A stretch of DNA of 64,000 bases from Coriobacteriaceae bacterium (GCA_902364975.1 CABJFQ010000005.1:11092-75091); one strand, 5' to 3'. Shown: positions 27,166-36,276, counted from the first letter of the stretch. Made by a program: numbers and translations. The notes: generated from the sequence alone by a model not told the origin.

Positions 27166-28767
27166 TCACGCGCCCCCTTTCTGGACGAGTTCATCCAAGA
27201 GCTTCTCCGTAAACAGGTTGCCGCGACCCAGCTGGCCGGCAGGATCGAGCTGGAGTTTGAGGCGCGCCGACTCGACCATGGCCTCGTGGCCGTACATCGT
27301 CTCCAAGAAGCCCGCCTTGATCTTGCCGACGCCGTGTTCGGCAGAAACGGCACCGCCCATGGCCGTGACCTCGGAAGCCCACTGGGCAAAGAGCTCTCCA
27401 CCACGACGGTAGTCTTGCGCATCGCGCGGCAGGATGTTCACATGCAGATGGTTGTTCCCGATGTGTCCCCAGGCAGCAGACTCAAGCCCGCTTTCGGCCA
27501 GCGTGCGGCGATAGAGGGCCACGACATCGGCAAGGCGTGCATTGGGCACCGACATATCCGATCCCAGCTTGGTAATGGTGGGGTCGGTGCGGCGACGCTC
27601 GTCGATGAGCATGTTGACGCTCTCGGGCACCGCGTGGCGGAAGAACCGCTGGCACTCGCGATCGACTTCGGTGCGGGCGACCCATGTCGCATCGTCGCGG
27701 CCGCCCGCAAGCTCCAGCACCCATCCCAAGTGGTACAGCTCCTCGGTCGCCTGCGCCTCGTCATCGCAATCGAGCTCCACGTAGACACAGACCTTTGCCT
27801 CGTCGTCGAGCGCCGGCAGCGAGGCAAACGCCGTCGACTGCTCGCGCTGGCGACGTAGAATATCCAGGGCGCCAGCATCGAAGTACTCGATGGCAGCCGC
27901 ATGGGACAGGACAGGGCGCACGGAATCGGTAAAGGACACCGCCTTGTCCTCGCTATCGAAAAAGCAACTCACACCCCAAACGACCGCAGGCGCCGCCTGC
28001 AGGGCAATCTCGAGCTCGGTGATAACGCCGAGCGTGCCGCACGCGCCGATAAAGAGGTCGATGGCGTCCATATCGTCCGCAACGAAATAGCCTGAGGCAT
28101 TTTTTGTCTCGGGCATGGTATAGCCGGGAAGATCGAGCTCGAGCGTACGGCCCTCTGCCGTCACGAGCGACAGGTGGCGGCCCTGGGCAAAAGCCTCGCC
28201 GCGCTGAAGCTCAAGCAAATCGCCATCAGCCAGCGCGACGTGGAGTCCCGTGATATGCGGGCGCATGGGGCCGTAAGCGTAGCTGCGGGCGCCGGAGGCG
28301 TTGCATGCCGCCATGCCACCCAGACAGGCAGATGCCTCGGTGGGATCGGTGGGAAAGAACTGCTCGGGGGACTCTTGGAACTCCTCGTAGGCCTCAAGCG
28401 ATGCCTGGTCCCAACCAGCGGTCGGCAGTACCTTCTTGCTCAGCTGCTTACGCAGCTCCGAGAGCACAACGCCCGGCTCCACGCGCAGCAGAAATTGGCC
28501 TTGTTCATCGCGGCGAAGGCCCAAGTAGCGATTCATACGGGAAGTATTGAGGATATGCCCACCGTGGGGCACGGCACCGGCGGCAAGGCCGGTTCGGGCG
28601 CCCTGAACCGTTACCGGGACACGCTCGGCATGGAGCGTTTCCAAAATGGCACGGACCTCGTCTTCCGTTGTCGGAAACGAGATGCTCGATGCTTCGCCCG
28701 ATGCACGAGATTCATCGCGGCCATACTCTTCGAACTCATCGGTGAAGGGTTTAATGGTTGCAGACAC
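27166..28767 (-). CDS. FAD-linked 2-hydroxyacid (lactate/glycolate) dehydrogenase, LctD-like
   Basis: A 533-residue flavoprotein of the GlcD/DLD family. The FAD_binding_4 domain spans about residues 30-210 (PVTVQGARTGLAAGAVPHGG, later ACLGGMAACNASGARSYAYG). The C-terminal FAD-oxidase domain ends with the metal-site motif GHIGNNHLHVN and SAEHGVGKIKAGFL. It oxidises a 2-hydroxy acid, most likely D-lactate, and passes electrons to EtfAB. Translation starts at GTG with AAGGGGGAG 5 bases upstream. Lactate is the best guess because the operon matches LctDBC, but glycolate or 2-hydroxyglutarate cannot be excluded. No lactate permease is present in the window. Confidence 0.88.
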   Translation of the reverse strand: MSATIKPFTDEFEEYGRDESRASGEASSISFPTTEDEVRAILETLHAERVPVTVQGARTGLAAGAVPHGGHILNTSRMNRYLGLRRDEQGQFLLRVEPGVVLSELRKQLSKKVLPTAGWDQASLEAYEEFQESPEQFFPTDPTEASACLGGMAACNASGARSYAYGPMRPHITGLHVALADGDLLELQRGEAFAQGRHLSLVTAEGRTLELDLPGYTMPETKNASGYFVADDMDAIDLFIGACGTLGVITELEIALQAAPAVVWGVSCFFDSEDKAVSFTDSVRPVLSHAAAIEYFDAGALDILRRQREQSTAFASLPALDDEAKVCVYVELDCDDEAQATEELYHLGWVLELAGGRDDATWVARTEVDRECQRFFRHAVPESVNMLIDERRRTDPTITKLGSDMSVPNARLADVVALYRRTLAESGLESAAWGHIGNNHLHVNILPRDAQDYRRGGELFAQWASEVTAMGGAVSAEHGVGKIKAGFLETMYGHEAMVESARLKLQLDPAGQLGRGNLFTEKLLDELVQKGGA

Positions 28768-29113
28768 GCGAACTCCCCCTTTAGCTAACTACAGTGTTTG
28801 CAGGGAGATGTTACCGCATCGTTTCGTCGACGTGTTCGAGACCGTCTCCATAATTGGCGATTTTTACGTTTGTGCAATTCGGCGAACGGCAAGGCTTCCT
28901 CGGCAGACGATGCTTTTGACACATATCGCCCCGCCGTCGCCGACCGCTCGATTGTCGCTCGAAAAAAGTTGAAGTAATTTTTTCCACCTTTTACCTGCGG
29001 AGATGTCAATCCGTCAAGCATTTGGTCAGAAATTGGTCAAGTAGCGGCTGATACGGTCGGCGTCGACAGCCAAAACCGATAGAAGTTTTGGCCCCAGAAG
29101 CAGGGAGGTTCCC
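28768..29113. other. Divergent promoter region, no gene
   Basis: About 346 bases separate the leftward lct-like operon from the rightward surface-protein cluster. It is noticeably more AT-rich than its surroundings near 28960-29040. Both promoters must lie here, but I could not pick a reliable -35/-10 pair or a Rex-type operator (TTGTGA-N6-TCACAA). Confidence 0.45.
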
Positions 29114-29410
29114 ATGGCATATTACTGGCCCCAGTACGGCGTCGCCATCGAGGTCGACGACGATCCCTATCTCCTGCCTTTCGACGAAGAGGCGTTCCCC
29201 GATACGGCGGTCTACCACGTCACCACCGATGTTATCTGCGACCCCGAGTCGTTCTCGGCGCTCGCCCACCACATCGCGCGTATCCACGACATCGAGCTCC
29301 CTCACGACTTTGACGAGCTCATCTACTCGCGCCGCCTGATGCTTCACATGCTCTTTGGAGCGGACCCGTCCACGTTCGCACGTGTCTACACCACCAAGGA
29401 CGCCGCATGA
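29114..29410 (+). CDS. Small protein of unknown function, possible nuclease-fold fragment
   Basis: A 98-residue soluble acidic protein preceded by GGGAGG. I do not recognise a named family. The N-terminal stretch YYWPQYGVAIEVDDDPY followed by VYHVTTDVICDPESFSALAH resembles the second half of the Vsr/DUF559 endonuclease core (a strand ending in E-V-D, then a strand-helix pair). The first catalytic Asp of such enzymes is not visible, so activity is doubtful. It overlaps the next gene by 4 bases (ATGA), so it belongs to the operon of exported proteins that follows, which is odd company for a cytosolic protein. Confidence 0.6.
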   Translation: MAYYWPQYGVAIEVDDDPYLLPFDEEAFPDTAVYHVTTDVICDPESFSALAHHIARIHDIELPHDFDELIYSRRLMLHMLFGADPSTFARVYTTKDAA

Positions 29411-29916
29411 GTGCGAAGAAGCCGCCCCGCCTCGCAGGACTGGGGCGTCGCAAGAAACTCGTCGTTGTCTGTCTGGCTATCGTCTGCGCCCTTGTCGCCG
29501 TAGGACTATACGCCTGGCAGTCGCAGCCCGTGCCCGAAGCGGGCGCCTCAGTCACGACGGCAGAGGGTAAATCGCGACAAGAAATCCAAGATGAGCTCGA
29601 TGCCATCGTCCGCGACAACATGATGACGATTTCGGTCGCGCCGGTCGCTCAGCTACAGGAGGACGGCAAGCTGCGCGTCAACGTGCAAAACGTCCAAGAC
29701 AATAAATTTCCCCAGCGATTCCGCGTCATCCAAAACGACGAGACCATGTACGAATCCGGTGTGGTCGAGACCGGCAAGACAATCGAGACGTGCCCCGCCG
29801 GCGACATCAAAGAAGGCGAGGCATACATCGAGATCCAGGCACTCGATGCCAAGACCCTCGACAGCCACGGCAATCCGACACGTGTCAAGGTACGGGTTGA
29901 GCAAGCCGAGAACTAG
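29407..29916 (+). CDS. Single-pass membrane-anchored protein of unknown function
   Basis: A 169-residue protein. Residues 1-18 are basic (RRKK just before the helix), residues 19-37 form one membrane helix, and the remaining 130 residues face outward. Two parts can be distinguished: a linker with a short helix (RQEIQDELDAIV) and a likely beta-sandwich ending KVRVEQAEN, with phrases such as PQRFRVIQNDETMYESGVV that suggest an Ig-like or transthyretin-like module. No catalytic motif is seen. It is translationally coupled to the preceding small gene and 90 bases ahead of a secreted protein gene. Confidence 0.65.
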   Translation: MSAKKPPRLAGLGRRKKLVVVCLAIVCALVAVGLYAWQSQPVPEAGASVTTAEGKSRQEIQDELDAIVRDNMMTISVAPVAQLQEDGKLRVNVQNVQDNKFPQRFRVIQNDETMYESGVVETGKTIETCPAGDIKEGEAYIEIQALDAKTLDSHGNPTRVKVRVEQAEN

Positions 29917-30006
29917 CTTTTTCGGCCGACGCGACACCGCACGCAATTCACCAGCATTCGTCCAATCATCGCGGGGACGGCCCGCGGCGAATAGAAAGGA
30001 ACGACC

Positions 30007-30606
30007 ATGGACATCACCAGGAACATGAACGGAGCCAGAGCGCTCGTCGTGGGCGCAGGGCTCGCGCTCGCGCTCGCAATGGGCGCCGCCCCGACGCCAG
30101 CTCTGGCAGCCGGGCGCGTTGGAACCACGAAAGTAATGGTCAGGACCGAGATCGACAACGTAGAGTTCAAAGTTCCGACGGTTATTCCCTTCGTCGCCAA
30201 GGCCGACGGCACGCTTCAGGGCCCCTCAGAAGACGCGACCACCATCGACAATCATTCGGCCTACGGCATCCATGTCACCAACATGAAGATCGACGCCATG
30301 AACACCTGGACCATTGCCGCCGACGCCAAGGCCGGAACCGCGCAGAATTCCATCGACTTTAAGGTCGGCCCCGACGGCGCACTCCAGAACGCCAGCGCCG
30401 CAATGCAGGAGACGGGCCTCGATCTTTCCAAGAATGCAGCCTTCGACATGGGCTACCAGGGCATTGCCGGCGGCACGGACAAAATTAAGCTCAAGACAAG
30501 CGGAAACGTCGCCCGCGTCACGCGCGACATCTTCCGCGTAACCGGCGAAGGCGATCAGGTTGCAACGATCACCTGGACGGTCGAGCCCGGTGCGCACACG
30601 GCATAA
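30007..30606 (+). CDS. Secreted surface protein of unknown function
   Basis: A 199-residue protein with a classical signal peptide: a basic start, a hydrophobic run (ALVVGAGLALALAMGAA) and an AxA cleavage site, ALA, near residue 35. The mature 165 residues are rich in beta-forming segments, with VPTVIPFVAKADGTLQGPS and IDNHSAYGIHVTNMKID. Similar wording occurs in Gram-positive fibre or coat-like surface proteins, but I cannot name a family. No membrane anchor or sorting motif is present in this protein. The start follows AGAAAGGAACGACC. Its end overlaps the next gene. Confidence 0.65.
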   Translation: MDITRNMNGARALVVGAGLALALAMGAAPTPALAAGRVGTTKVMVRTEIDNVEFKVPTVIPFVAKADGTLQGPSEDATTIDNHSAYGIHVTNMKIDAMNTWTIAADAKAGTAQNSIDFKVGPDGALQNASAAMQETGLDLSKNAAFDMGYQGIAGGTDKIKLKTSGNVARVTRDIFRVTGEGDQVATITWTVEPGAHTA

Positions 30607-30868
30607 GGCCGTCGCCCTGGCCGCCGTCAGTATCCTAGCGTTTGGGCCAGCCATGGCCTTTGCCCAGCAAGAACAGGCGCAGGCCGCCACGCAAGTGACG
30701 GTCGACCTCTCGGAGCTCGACCGCGGCAACTGCAAGGAACCGTTGGCACAGACAGACGACAGACGATGGCTCTTGGCAGCAGGCGCCACGGCAGCAGGTG
30801 CGGGAACCGCCGGCCTCGGTCTGCACATCAAACGCAGCCAGAAACGAAACACGGACAGGCCGCACTAA
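30590..30868 (+). CDS. Very short exported protein with sortase-like C-terminal anchor
   Basis: A protein of about 92 residues, probably starting at the GTG at 30590, which overlaps the preceding gene. It has a signal peptide (RTRHK, hydrophobic run, cleavage after AFA), a mature segment of only about 30 residues, then LAQTD, a 20-residue hydrophobic stretch of Ala/Gly and a basic tail KRSQKR. This is the layout of a cell-wall sorting signal, with LAQTD in place of LPxTG. No sortase gene is present in the window. The start is not certain, since no good ribosome binding site precedes the GTG; an ATG at 30560 is also in frame. Confidence 0.55.
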   Translation: MRTRHKAVALAAVSILAFGPAMAFAQQEQAQAATQVTVDLSELDRGNCKEPLAQTDDRRWLLAAGATAAGAGTAGLGLHIKRSQKRNTDRPH

Positions 30869-30886
30869 ATTAGCTAAGGAGACCCC

Positions 30887-32317
30887 ATGGCATCGAAGAA
30901 CCTTTTGCCCGTCGTCGCACTCTGCGGCGCGCTCGCAACCGGAACGCCTGTCGCCGCTTGGGCGACTCCCGTCATGGCAGACTCCTTACCAGCAGCCCTA
31001 AGCTCCGCACCAAATCCGTCGAGCGCCATTGCGTGCAAGCGTTTTTCGTTCGCACAGGCCGCAATCTCAACCTCGGGATGCCTTCGTCGTAATACGGACG
31101 GCTCGATAGTCGTGGATATCAATCGTTCGAACAAGGCAAACGGCTCCCAGGCGGGGTGCGCCGTCTGCACATGGCGCTCGATTGTGCTCGATGCAGATGG
31201 CGATCCGTGCGATTTGGGGTTGCGCATCGATATCGCTTCGGTCGATGACTCGGCGAACGGAGCGAAGGTCGCCTTCGACGGTGCGTTTTTCGAGAAAGGA
31301 GGCGGTATATGTCTGGGCTGCGCCGCCGCGAATGCAGACGATGTGCAGCCCACCCTCTCATTCACGGCATCGCTGCGGCTGACCAAGGCGGGCACCGATG
31401 CCATCGCGGCGGGAGAAGCATCCCTGCTGTTCTACGCCGCCAGTACCGAAGACACAGACATTCATTTCGAGAAGCCGGCCGGATCGCTCAGCCTTACGCG
31501 CGGGACGGAGGCAGGCCCTATTGCGATCGATACCCACACGCTAGGCAGGCAACGCATTCTTGCCGACCCGGCGCTTCTCGAGATGGAGTGGAACGGATCC
31601 GGAGCCATCGGGATTGTCCCCTCCGCGCTTGACGCCAAGACGCTCCCCTCAAACGACGAACCCATCAACGCAACCATACAAGAAGAGAGCACGGACAAAG
31701 AAGCAGGTGCGGGCGACACGCCGTCGCCGACAAACAGCGTCCCAGCTTCTTTCGAAGCACCGAATGAGCCCGCTACCGATCCAAACGATCCCGAGCTCGC
31801 GGACAGTCTGGGACTTGCTGATCCTCAGGAGATCGATGAAGGTAACTGCTGCGTGCTTGCCGCCCTCGACCACACAGAGGTCATCGATGCTGCAAACATC
31901 GAAGTTGCCGCCGCCAATCAGCCCGTCCGCAAGTCGGCCATCATCGCATTTCCCGAATCCATCGAAGTCGTCTTTTTGCCATCGGGCGAGGTCGTGGCCC
32001 CAACACTGCTCACCTTGTTGGGCGCCAAGAATACTCGAAACGAAATTAAAAAGGTCACGGTTGTCGACCCTGCAACCACCGCTAAACTGCGTCTATACGC
32101 CGTTGCCCCAGACGGAGGCAAGACCTTGGAATTCGATGGCGACACACTTCTAGCCTGGCGACGTCTGGACATTATGCAAGACGTCTCGTATCAGATCGAA
32201 CTCGAAGGGTTTGATCGTGCCCGCGATGCCAATATCATCGCCGCGGCTATTGAATCCCCGCAGCGGCTTATGACACTGCGCTTTGACTACTACCCCTATG
32301 TCCCGACAACCACCTGA
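30887..32317 (+). CDS. Large secreted protein of unknown function
   Basis: A 476-residue protein with a signal peptide (cleavage near residue 25-32) and no membrane anchor. Three parts are visible: residues 40-240 with three cysteine pairs, including CAVC and CLGC, and beta-rich text (SLLFYAAST, FEKPAGSLSLTRG); an acidic Pro/Ser/Thr/Glu linker at about 255-325; and a C-terminal domain at 340-475 with LRLYAVAPDGGKTLEFDGD. The final residues, FDYYPYVPTTT, end without a sorting motif. It is 18 bases after the short anchored protein and starts after AAGGAG, so the cluster is one operon. Function unknown; an extracellular assembly or adhesion role is a guess. Confidence 0.65.
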   Translation: MASKNLLPVVALCGALATGTPVAAWATPVMADSLPAALSSAPNPSSAIACKRFSFAQAAISTSGCLRRNTDGSIVVDINRSNKANGSQAGCAVCTWRSIVLDADGDPCDLGLRIDIASVDDSANGAKVAFDGAFFEKGGGICLGCAAANADDVQPTLSFTASLRLTKAGTDAIAAGEASLLFYAASTEDTDIHFEKPAGSLSLTRGTEAGPIAIDTHTLGRQRILADPALLEMEWNGSGAIGIVPSALDAKTLPSNDEPINATIQEESTDKEAGAGDTPSPTNSVPASFEAPNEPATDPNDPELADSLGLADPQEIDEGNCCVLAALDHTEVIDAANIEVAAANQPVRKSAIIAFPESIEVVFLPSGEVVAPTLLTLLGAKNTRNEIKKVTVVDPATTAKLRLYAVAPDGGKTLEFDGDTLLAWRRLDIMQDVSYQIELEGFDRARDANIIAAAIESPQRLMTLRFDYYPYVPTTT

Positions 32318-32435
32318 GGCTTAAATGCTGCGCATCATTCCTAATACCACTTATATAACGTATTAGATGAGTCGCGATGTGCCTCGCATTTCGTTCTGCT
32401 ACGATTGCCACGTTGGCATCAATACAGGAGGGCTC

Positions 32436-33152
32436 ATGCCGGGCTTGGGAACAATCATCAACGTTGCGCTTTTAGTTGCGGGCGGTCTTTTGGGATTAGC
32501 GGGCGGCCGCTTCATTACACCGCGCATCCAAGACACGCTCATGAAAGCATCGGGGCTGTGCGTCCTGTTTATCGGCCTGGGCGGCACCATGCAAAAGATG
32601 CTCATCATCGATGGAAAGGCGCTAGCGACCACCGGTACCACCATGCTCATCGTCTCATTTGCGCTCGGTTCGCTCATCGGCGAGGCCATCAACTTGGAGG
32701 CCGCCATCGAGAACCTTGGCGAATGGCTCAAGCGCAAGACTGGCAGTGAGGGCGATAACGAGTTCACCAACGCTTTTGTCTCGACTTCACTCACCGTGTG
32801 CATCGGCGCCATGGCCATTGTGGGATCGATCCAGGACGGCCTGCTCGGCGACTGGTCAACGCTTGCCCTCAAGGGCGCACTGGACTGCATCATCGTCTGC
32901 ACCATGACGGCCTCGCTTGGCCGCGGCTGCATCTTCTCCGCCCTGCCCGTCGCCGTGTTCCAGGGGACGATCACGTTGTTTGCCGGCGCGCTCTCCCCCA
33001 TCATGACCACAGCAGCCCTCAACAGCCTTTCGCTCGTAGGCTCCATGCTCATCTTCTGCGTCGGCGTCAACCTCATCCGTCCTCAGACCTTCCGCACGGC
33101 CAATATGCTTCCCTCCGTCGTCATCGCCGTCATATACGCCCTCCTGTTCTAA
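32436..33152 (+). CDS. DUF554 family membrane protein
   Basis: A 238-residue protein with seven membrane segments matching DUF554 (YdfK-like). Motifs include MPGLGTIINVALLVAGGLLG at the start, FIGLGGTMQ, a loop INLEAAIENLGEWLKRK, and AMAIVGSIQDGLLGD. The ATG at 32436 is preceded by the strong site AGGAGG; an earlier in-frame ATG at 32367 lacks it. The function of DUF554 proteins is not established; transport has been suggested. A 118-base gap with an AT-rich stretch separates it from the surface cluster, so it probably has its own promoter. Confidence 0.88.
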   Translation: MPGLGTIINVALLVAGGLLGLAGGRFITPRIQDTLMKASGLCVLFIGLGGTMQKMLIIDGKALATTGTTMLIVSFALGSLIGEAINLEAAIENLGEWLKRKTGSEGDNEFTNAFVSTSLTVCIGAMAIVGSIQDGLLGDWSTLALKGALDCIIVCTMTASLGRGCIFSALPVAVFQGTITLFAGALSPIMTTAALNSLSLVGSMLIFCVGVNLIRPQTFRTANMLPSVVIAVIYALLF

Positions 33153-33239
33153 ATCTAGCAACGCAGCGGTATCTCGAACATCTGTTTGATGCTGTGCTAT
33201 GATATGAGGTCACCGTAGCTGCGTTCGAGAGGAGGAGCG

Positions 33240-34979
33240 GTGGCCGACCAGGACATCAAGATGCTCATCGAGCGCATTATGGCCGAGGCCCGGACCCATC
33301 AGTCCGCCCGCTTCTCAAACGAAACCTACGCAGACGAGCCGATTCTCAAAACCGGCCGACAGATGCAGAATTTCCTCCCCGACCAGTACCGTAAAATGCG
33401 CGAGATATCGCGCTGGCAGGATGACCCCAAGGGCGGTGCGGGCCGCTGGCTTTCGGAAGCCGAGCTTTTTTACCGCCAGGGCCTGCTGATGGCCGACTTT
33501 GAGGACGACTGTCCCTACAACGGCACCTTTAAGTCGTACTTTCCCACCTACAACGCCATGAGCGACCGGCAACTGCGCGGCTACTTTACCTGGCGTGCCC
33601 AAGTGCGCCGCGGAACCGTCGAGGAAACGTCTACGTCCTTTGCCTTTCTGTATCTCTATGAGCTGATCTGCGGCATTGGCGTAGATAATCCACTCGATGG
33701 TTTTAACAAGATCAAGGCTTTTTGGGATGTCTATCGCGCCTTCGAGCCCGGCATCGACCGGTTTGCGCGCGTGTGGCTGCAAGATTACGCCGTGTTCCAC
33801 GGGCTCGACCCCAAGCTGCTTCGCGACTCTAAAACCGTCATGTTCGATAACGCCCTTATCGAACTGCGGCGCGCGGCACGAGACCTTGTACCGGCACCGT
33901 CCGGCCAGACCCCTAAGCGTCGCAAAACCTCCGAGCCCACGCTCCCCCTTCCGCCCGATGAGGTGCGCGAGGAGCGACTCATGGCCGCCATCAACGCCCT
34001 CTCCACGTACAACCTAAGTAGCTCGCGGCTCGACCGCAGCCACCACCGTGATCTGCGCCACGTGGCGTGCGCCGTGTATGTCCGCATGGCGCGCTACTAT
34101 GACACGCACCGAAAGACCGGCATCGTGGCAAGTTTATTTGGGGAGGAGACGGCCATGCCCTACACCATGTTTGCCTCGGCCGTATTCTTTGCGCCCGAGC
34201 GCCACGAGGACTGCGAATACCGTCTGGACCCCATCCATATCTACCGTTGCCAAAACGGTTTTTGGGAATGCATGCGGATTCACGGTAGCAGGCAAAAGAG
34301 CAGCAAGCTCGGTGAAATGATGCGCGCCTGCGACCAACGCCTGCGCCTGGCGCTGGACCCCGCCCATCCCCTTAAGGAAGAAAAGGTCCCCAAATATCTG
34401 GCCAAGATTATCGATGACGAGATTGTGGCATGGCTTTCGTGGGACGCCGCACACCAGCCCGTCAAGATCGATATCGATTTGAGCCAGCTGGGGCACATTC
34501 GGAGCGCTGCCGCACAAACGCGCGAAGCGCTTTTGATCGACGAGGAACGCGAGGACGGCACGCTTGCGGATGCCGAGGTGACAGTTGCCGAACGACGGGA
34601 AGCCAAGCCCGTGGCCGGCACGATCGCCGAACCAGTCGCGACGACCATGCAGCAGGACGAGGCTAGCGAGCCGACCATCTCCACCGAGCAGTTTGGCGTC
34701 GTGGCCCCGCTCCTCGCACCAGCACCCACGTCCGCTGACACCGCGTCCGCACTCGATCCCGCCGCAGACGCCTATCTTCGAGCACTACTCGAGCAAAACG
34801 CAGCGCAGACGGCATCGGCGGTGGCGCAGTCGGGCAAGAGTGAGGACATGCTTGTCGATACCATCAACGAGGCGCTCTTTGACCTGGTGGGAGACACCGT
34901 TATCGAATTCGGCGCGGCAGGGCCGCAGATTATCGAGGACTACGAAGCAGACGTGAGAGGATACCTAGACCATGAGTGA
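33240..34979 (+). CDS. TerB_N/TerB_C domain protein of BrxD-helicase module
   Basis: A 579-residue soluble protein. Residues about 40-250 match TerB_N (GRWLSEAELFYRQGLL, LRGYFTWRAQVRRGTVEET, FLYLYELICGIGVDNP). Residues about 490-575 match TerB_C (MLVDTINEALFDLVGDTVIEF, IIEDYEADVRGYL). Between them lies a region with a charged stretch and an Ala/Pro/Thr linker at 440-520. TerB domains are associated with tellurite resistance and stress or defence loci. It starts at GTG after AGGAGGAGCG and overlaps the ATPase gene by 8 bases. In this position it probably acts as the sensor or scaffold of the ATPase-helicase pair. Confidence 0.85.
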   Translation: MADQDIKMLIERIMAEARTHQSARFSNETYADEPILKTGRQMQNFLPDQYRKMREISRWQDDPKGGAGRWLSEAELFYRQGLLMADFEDDCPYNGTFKSYFPTYNAMSDRQLRGYFTWRAQVRRGTVEETSTSFAFLYLYELICGIGVDNPLDGFNKIKAFWDVYRAFEPGIDRFARVWLQDYAVFHGLDPKLLRDSKTVMFDNALIELRRAARDLVPAPSGQTPKRRKTSEPTLPLPPDEVREERLMAAINALSTYNLSSSRLDRSHHRDLRHVACAVYVRMARYYDTHRKTGIVASLFGEETAMPYTMFASAVFFAPERHEDCEYRLDPIHIYRCQNGFWECMRIHGSRQKSSKLGEMMRACDQRLRLALDPAHPLKEEKVPKYLAKIIDDEIVAWLSWDAAHQPVKIDIDLSQLGHIRSAAAQTREALLIDEEREDGTLADAEVTVAERREAKPVAGTIAEPVATTMQQDEASEPTISTEQFGVVAPLLAPAPTSADTASALDPAADAYLRALLEQNAAQTASAVAQSGKSEDMLVDTINEALFDLVGDTVIEFGAAGPQIIEDYEADVRGYLDHE

Positions 34980-36276
34980 TACCGCATCCGCAGCACCCCG
35001 CGTGCCCAAGCGCGTCGCTGCCGTCATTCTCAACTCGCTCAAGGGCGGCGTGGTCCCGCGCATCGGCCTTCCTTACATCACCGTAGGGCGCGAGGTCGAG
35101 ATCCGCGCCCTGCTCACCGATTTAAGTCTCATCGCCGATGGCGGCGCGAGCTTCCGCTTTTTAGTCGGTCGCTACGGCGCCGGTAAGAGCTTTTTGCTCC
35201 AGACCATCCGCACGCACGCCATGGGCGAGGGATTCGTCGTCGCCGATGCCGACTTGTCGCCCGAGCGACGCCTGCAGGGCGGTCAGGGGCAGGGCCTTGC
35301 CACCTACCGCGAGCTCATCCGCAATATATCGACCAAGACGCGCCCCGAGGGCGGTGCGCTCAACCTTATTCTGGATCGCTGGGTCGCCTCGTGTGCCAAC
35401 GTCGACGAGTCGGTCGTCAATGCCCAACTGACCCCGCTCGAGGAGATGGTCCACGGCTTCGACTTCACCCGCATGCTTCGCCGCTATCGCACGGCCGTAT
35501 CCGAGGGCGACGAAGAGGCCATGAGCCGCGTGACCAAATGGATCCGCGGCGAATACCGCACCAAGAGCGAGGCTCGCGCCGAACTGGGGTCCTCAACCAT
35601 CATCAGCGACGATGACTGGTACGACTACGTCAAACTCATCGCGCGTTTTTTGGTTTGCAGCGGCTACAAGGGCATGCTGGTGCTCATCGACGAGCTCGTG
35701 AATCTGTATAAGATTCCCAACGCCATCACGCGCCAGTACAACTACGAGAAGATCCTGACCATGTACAACGACACACTTCAGGGCAAGGCGCAGTACCTGG
35801 GCATGATCATGGGCGGCACGCCGACCTCCATCGAGGACCGCCGCCGCGGTGTGTTTTCCTACGAGGCCCTACGCAGCCGACTCGCCCAGGGCCGCTTTGC
35901 GCGCGAGGACCTTAAGGACATGCTTGCGCCCATCATCCGCCTGCAACCACTCACCTACGAGGAGTTGCTGGTGCTGATCGAAAAACTCATGCAAATTCAC
36001 GCCGGCTACTTTGGCTGGACGCCCACGCTGACCGAAAACGACTTGGTTGACTTCCTCAAGATTGAGTTCGGTCGTGTGGGAGCCGACACGCACCTGACGC
36101 CGCGCGAGGTCATTCGTGACTTTATCGAGTTGCTCGACATCCTATGCCAAAACCCCGACGCCAACGTGGCCGAGCTGCTGCAAAGCGTCGGCGGCGACAC
36201 GCTAGCGCCGGCGACCGCAACAGGCGACACCGATACCGCAGGCGGCGACCGCAATTTCGCCGAGTTCACCATCTAA
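34972..36276 (+). CDS. BREX-type ATP-binding protein (BrxD-like, DUF2791)
   Basis: A 434-residue P-loop ATPase. Walker A is GRYGAGKS at residues 66-73 and Walker B is MLVLIDE at 235-241; the sensor-like segment YLGMIMGGTPTSIEDRRRGV follows. The layout and the N-terminal NSLKGGVVPRIGLPYITVGRE opening match the BREX system ATP-binding family, whose type 2 BREX member is BrxD. Its 5' end lies inside the TerB gene. It probably remodels or loads the helicase encoded downstream. Its TAA stop is the first part of a 55-bp repeat that recurs near 63564. Ends in a low-complexity Ala/Thr/Gly/Asp tail. Confidence 0.87.
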   Translation: MSDTASAAPRVPKRVAAVILNSLKGGVVPRIGLPYITVGREVEIRALLTDLSLIADGGASFRFLVGRYGAGKSFLLQTIRTHAMGEGFVVADADLSPERRLQGGQGQGLATYRELIRNISTKTRPEGGALNLILDRWVASCANVDESVVNAQLTPLEEMVHGFDFTRMLRRYRTAVSEGDEEAMSRVTKWIRGEYRTKSEARAELGSSTIISDDDWYDYVKLIARFLVCSGYKGMLVLIDELVNLYKIPNAITRQYNYEKILTMYNDTLQGKAQYLGMIMGGTPTSIEDRRRGVFSYEALRSRLAQGRFAREDLKDMLAPIIRLQPLTYEELLVLIEKLMQIHAGYFGWTPTLTENDLVDFLKIEFGRVGADTHLTPREVIRDFIELLDILCQNPDANVAELLQSVGGDTLAPATATGDTDTAGGDRNFAEFTI

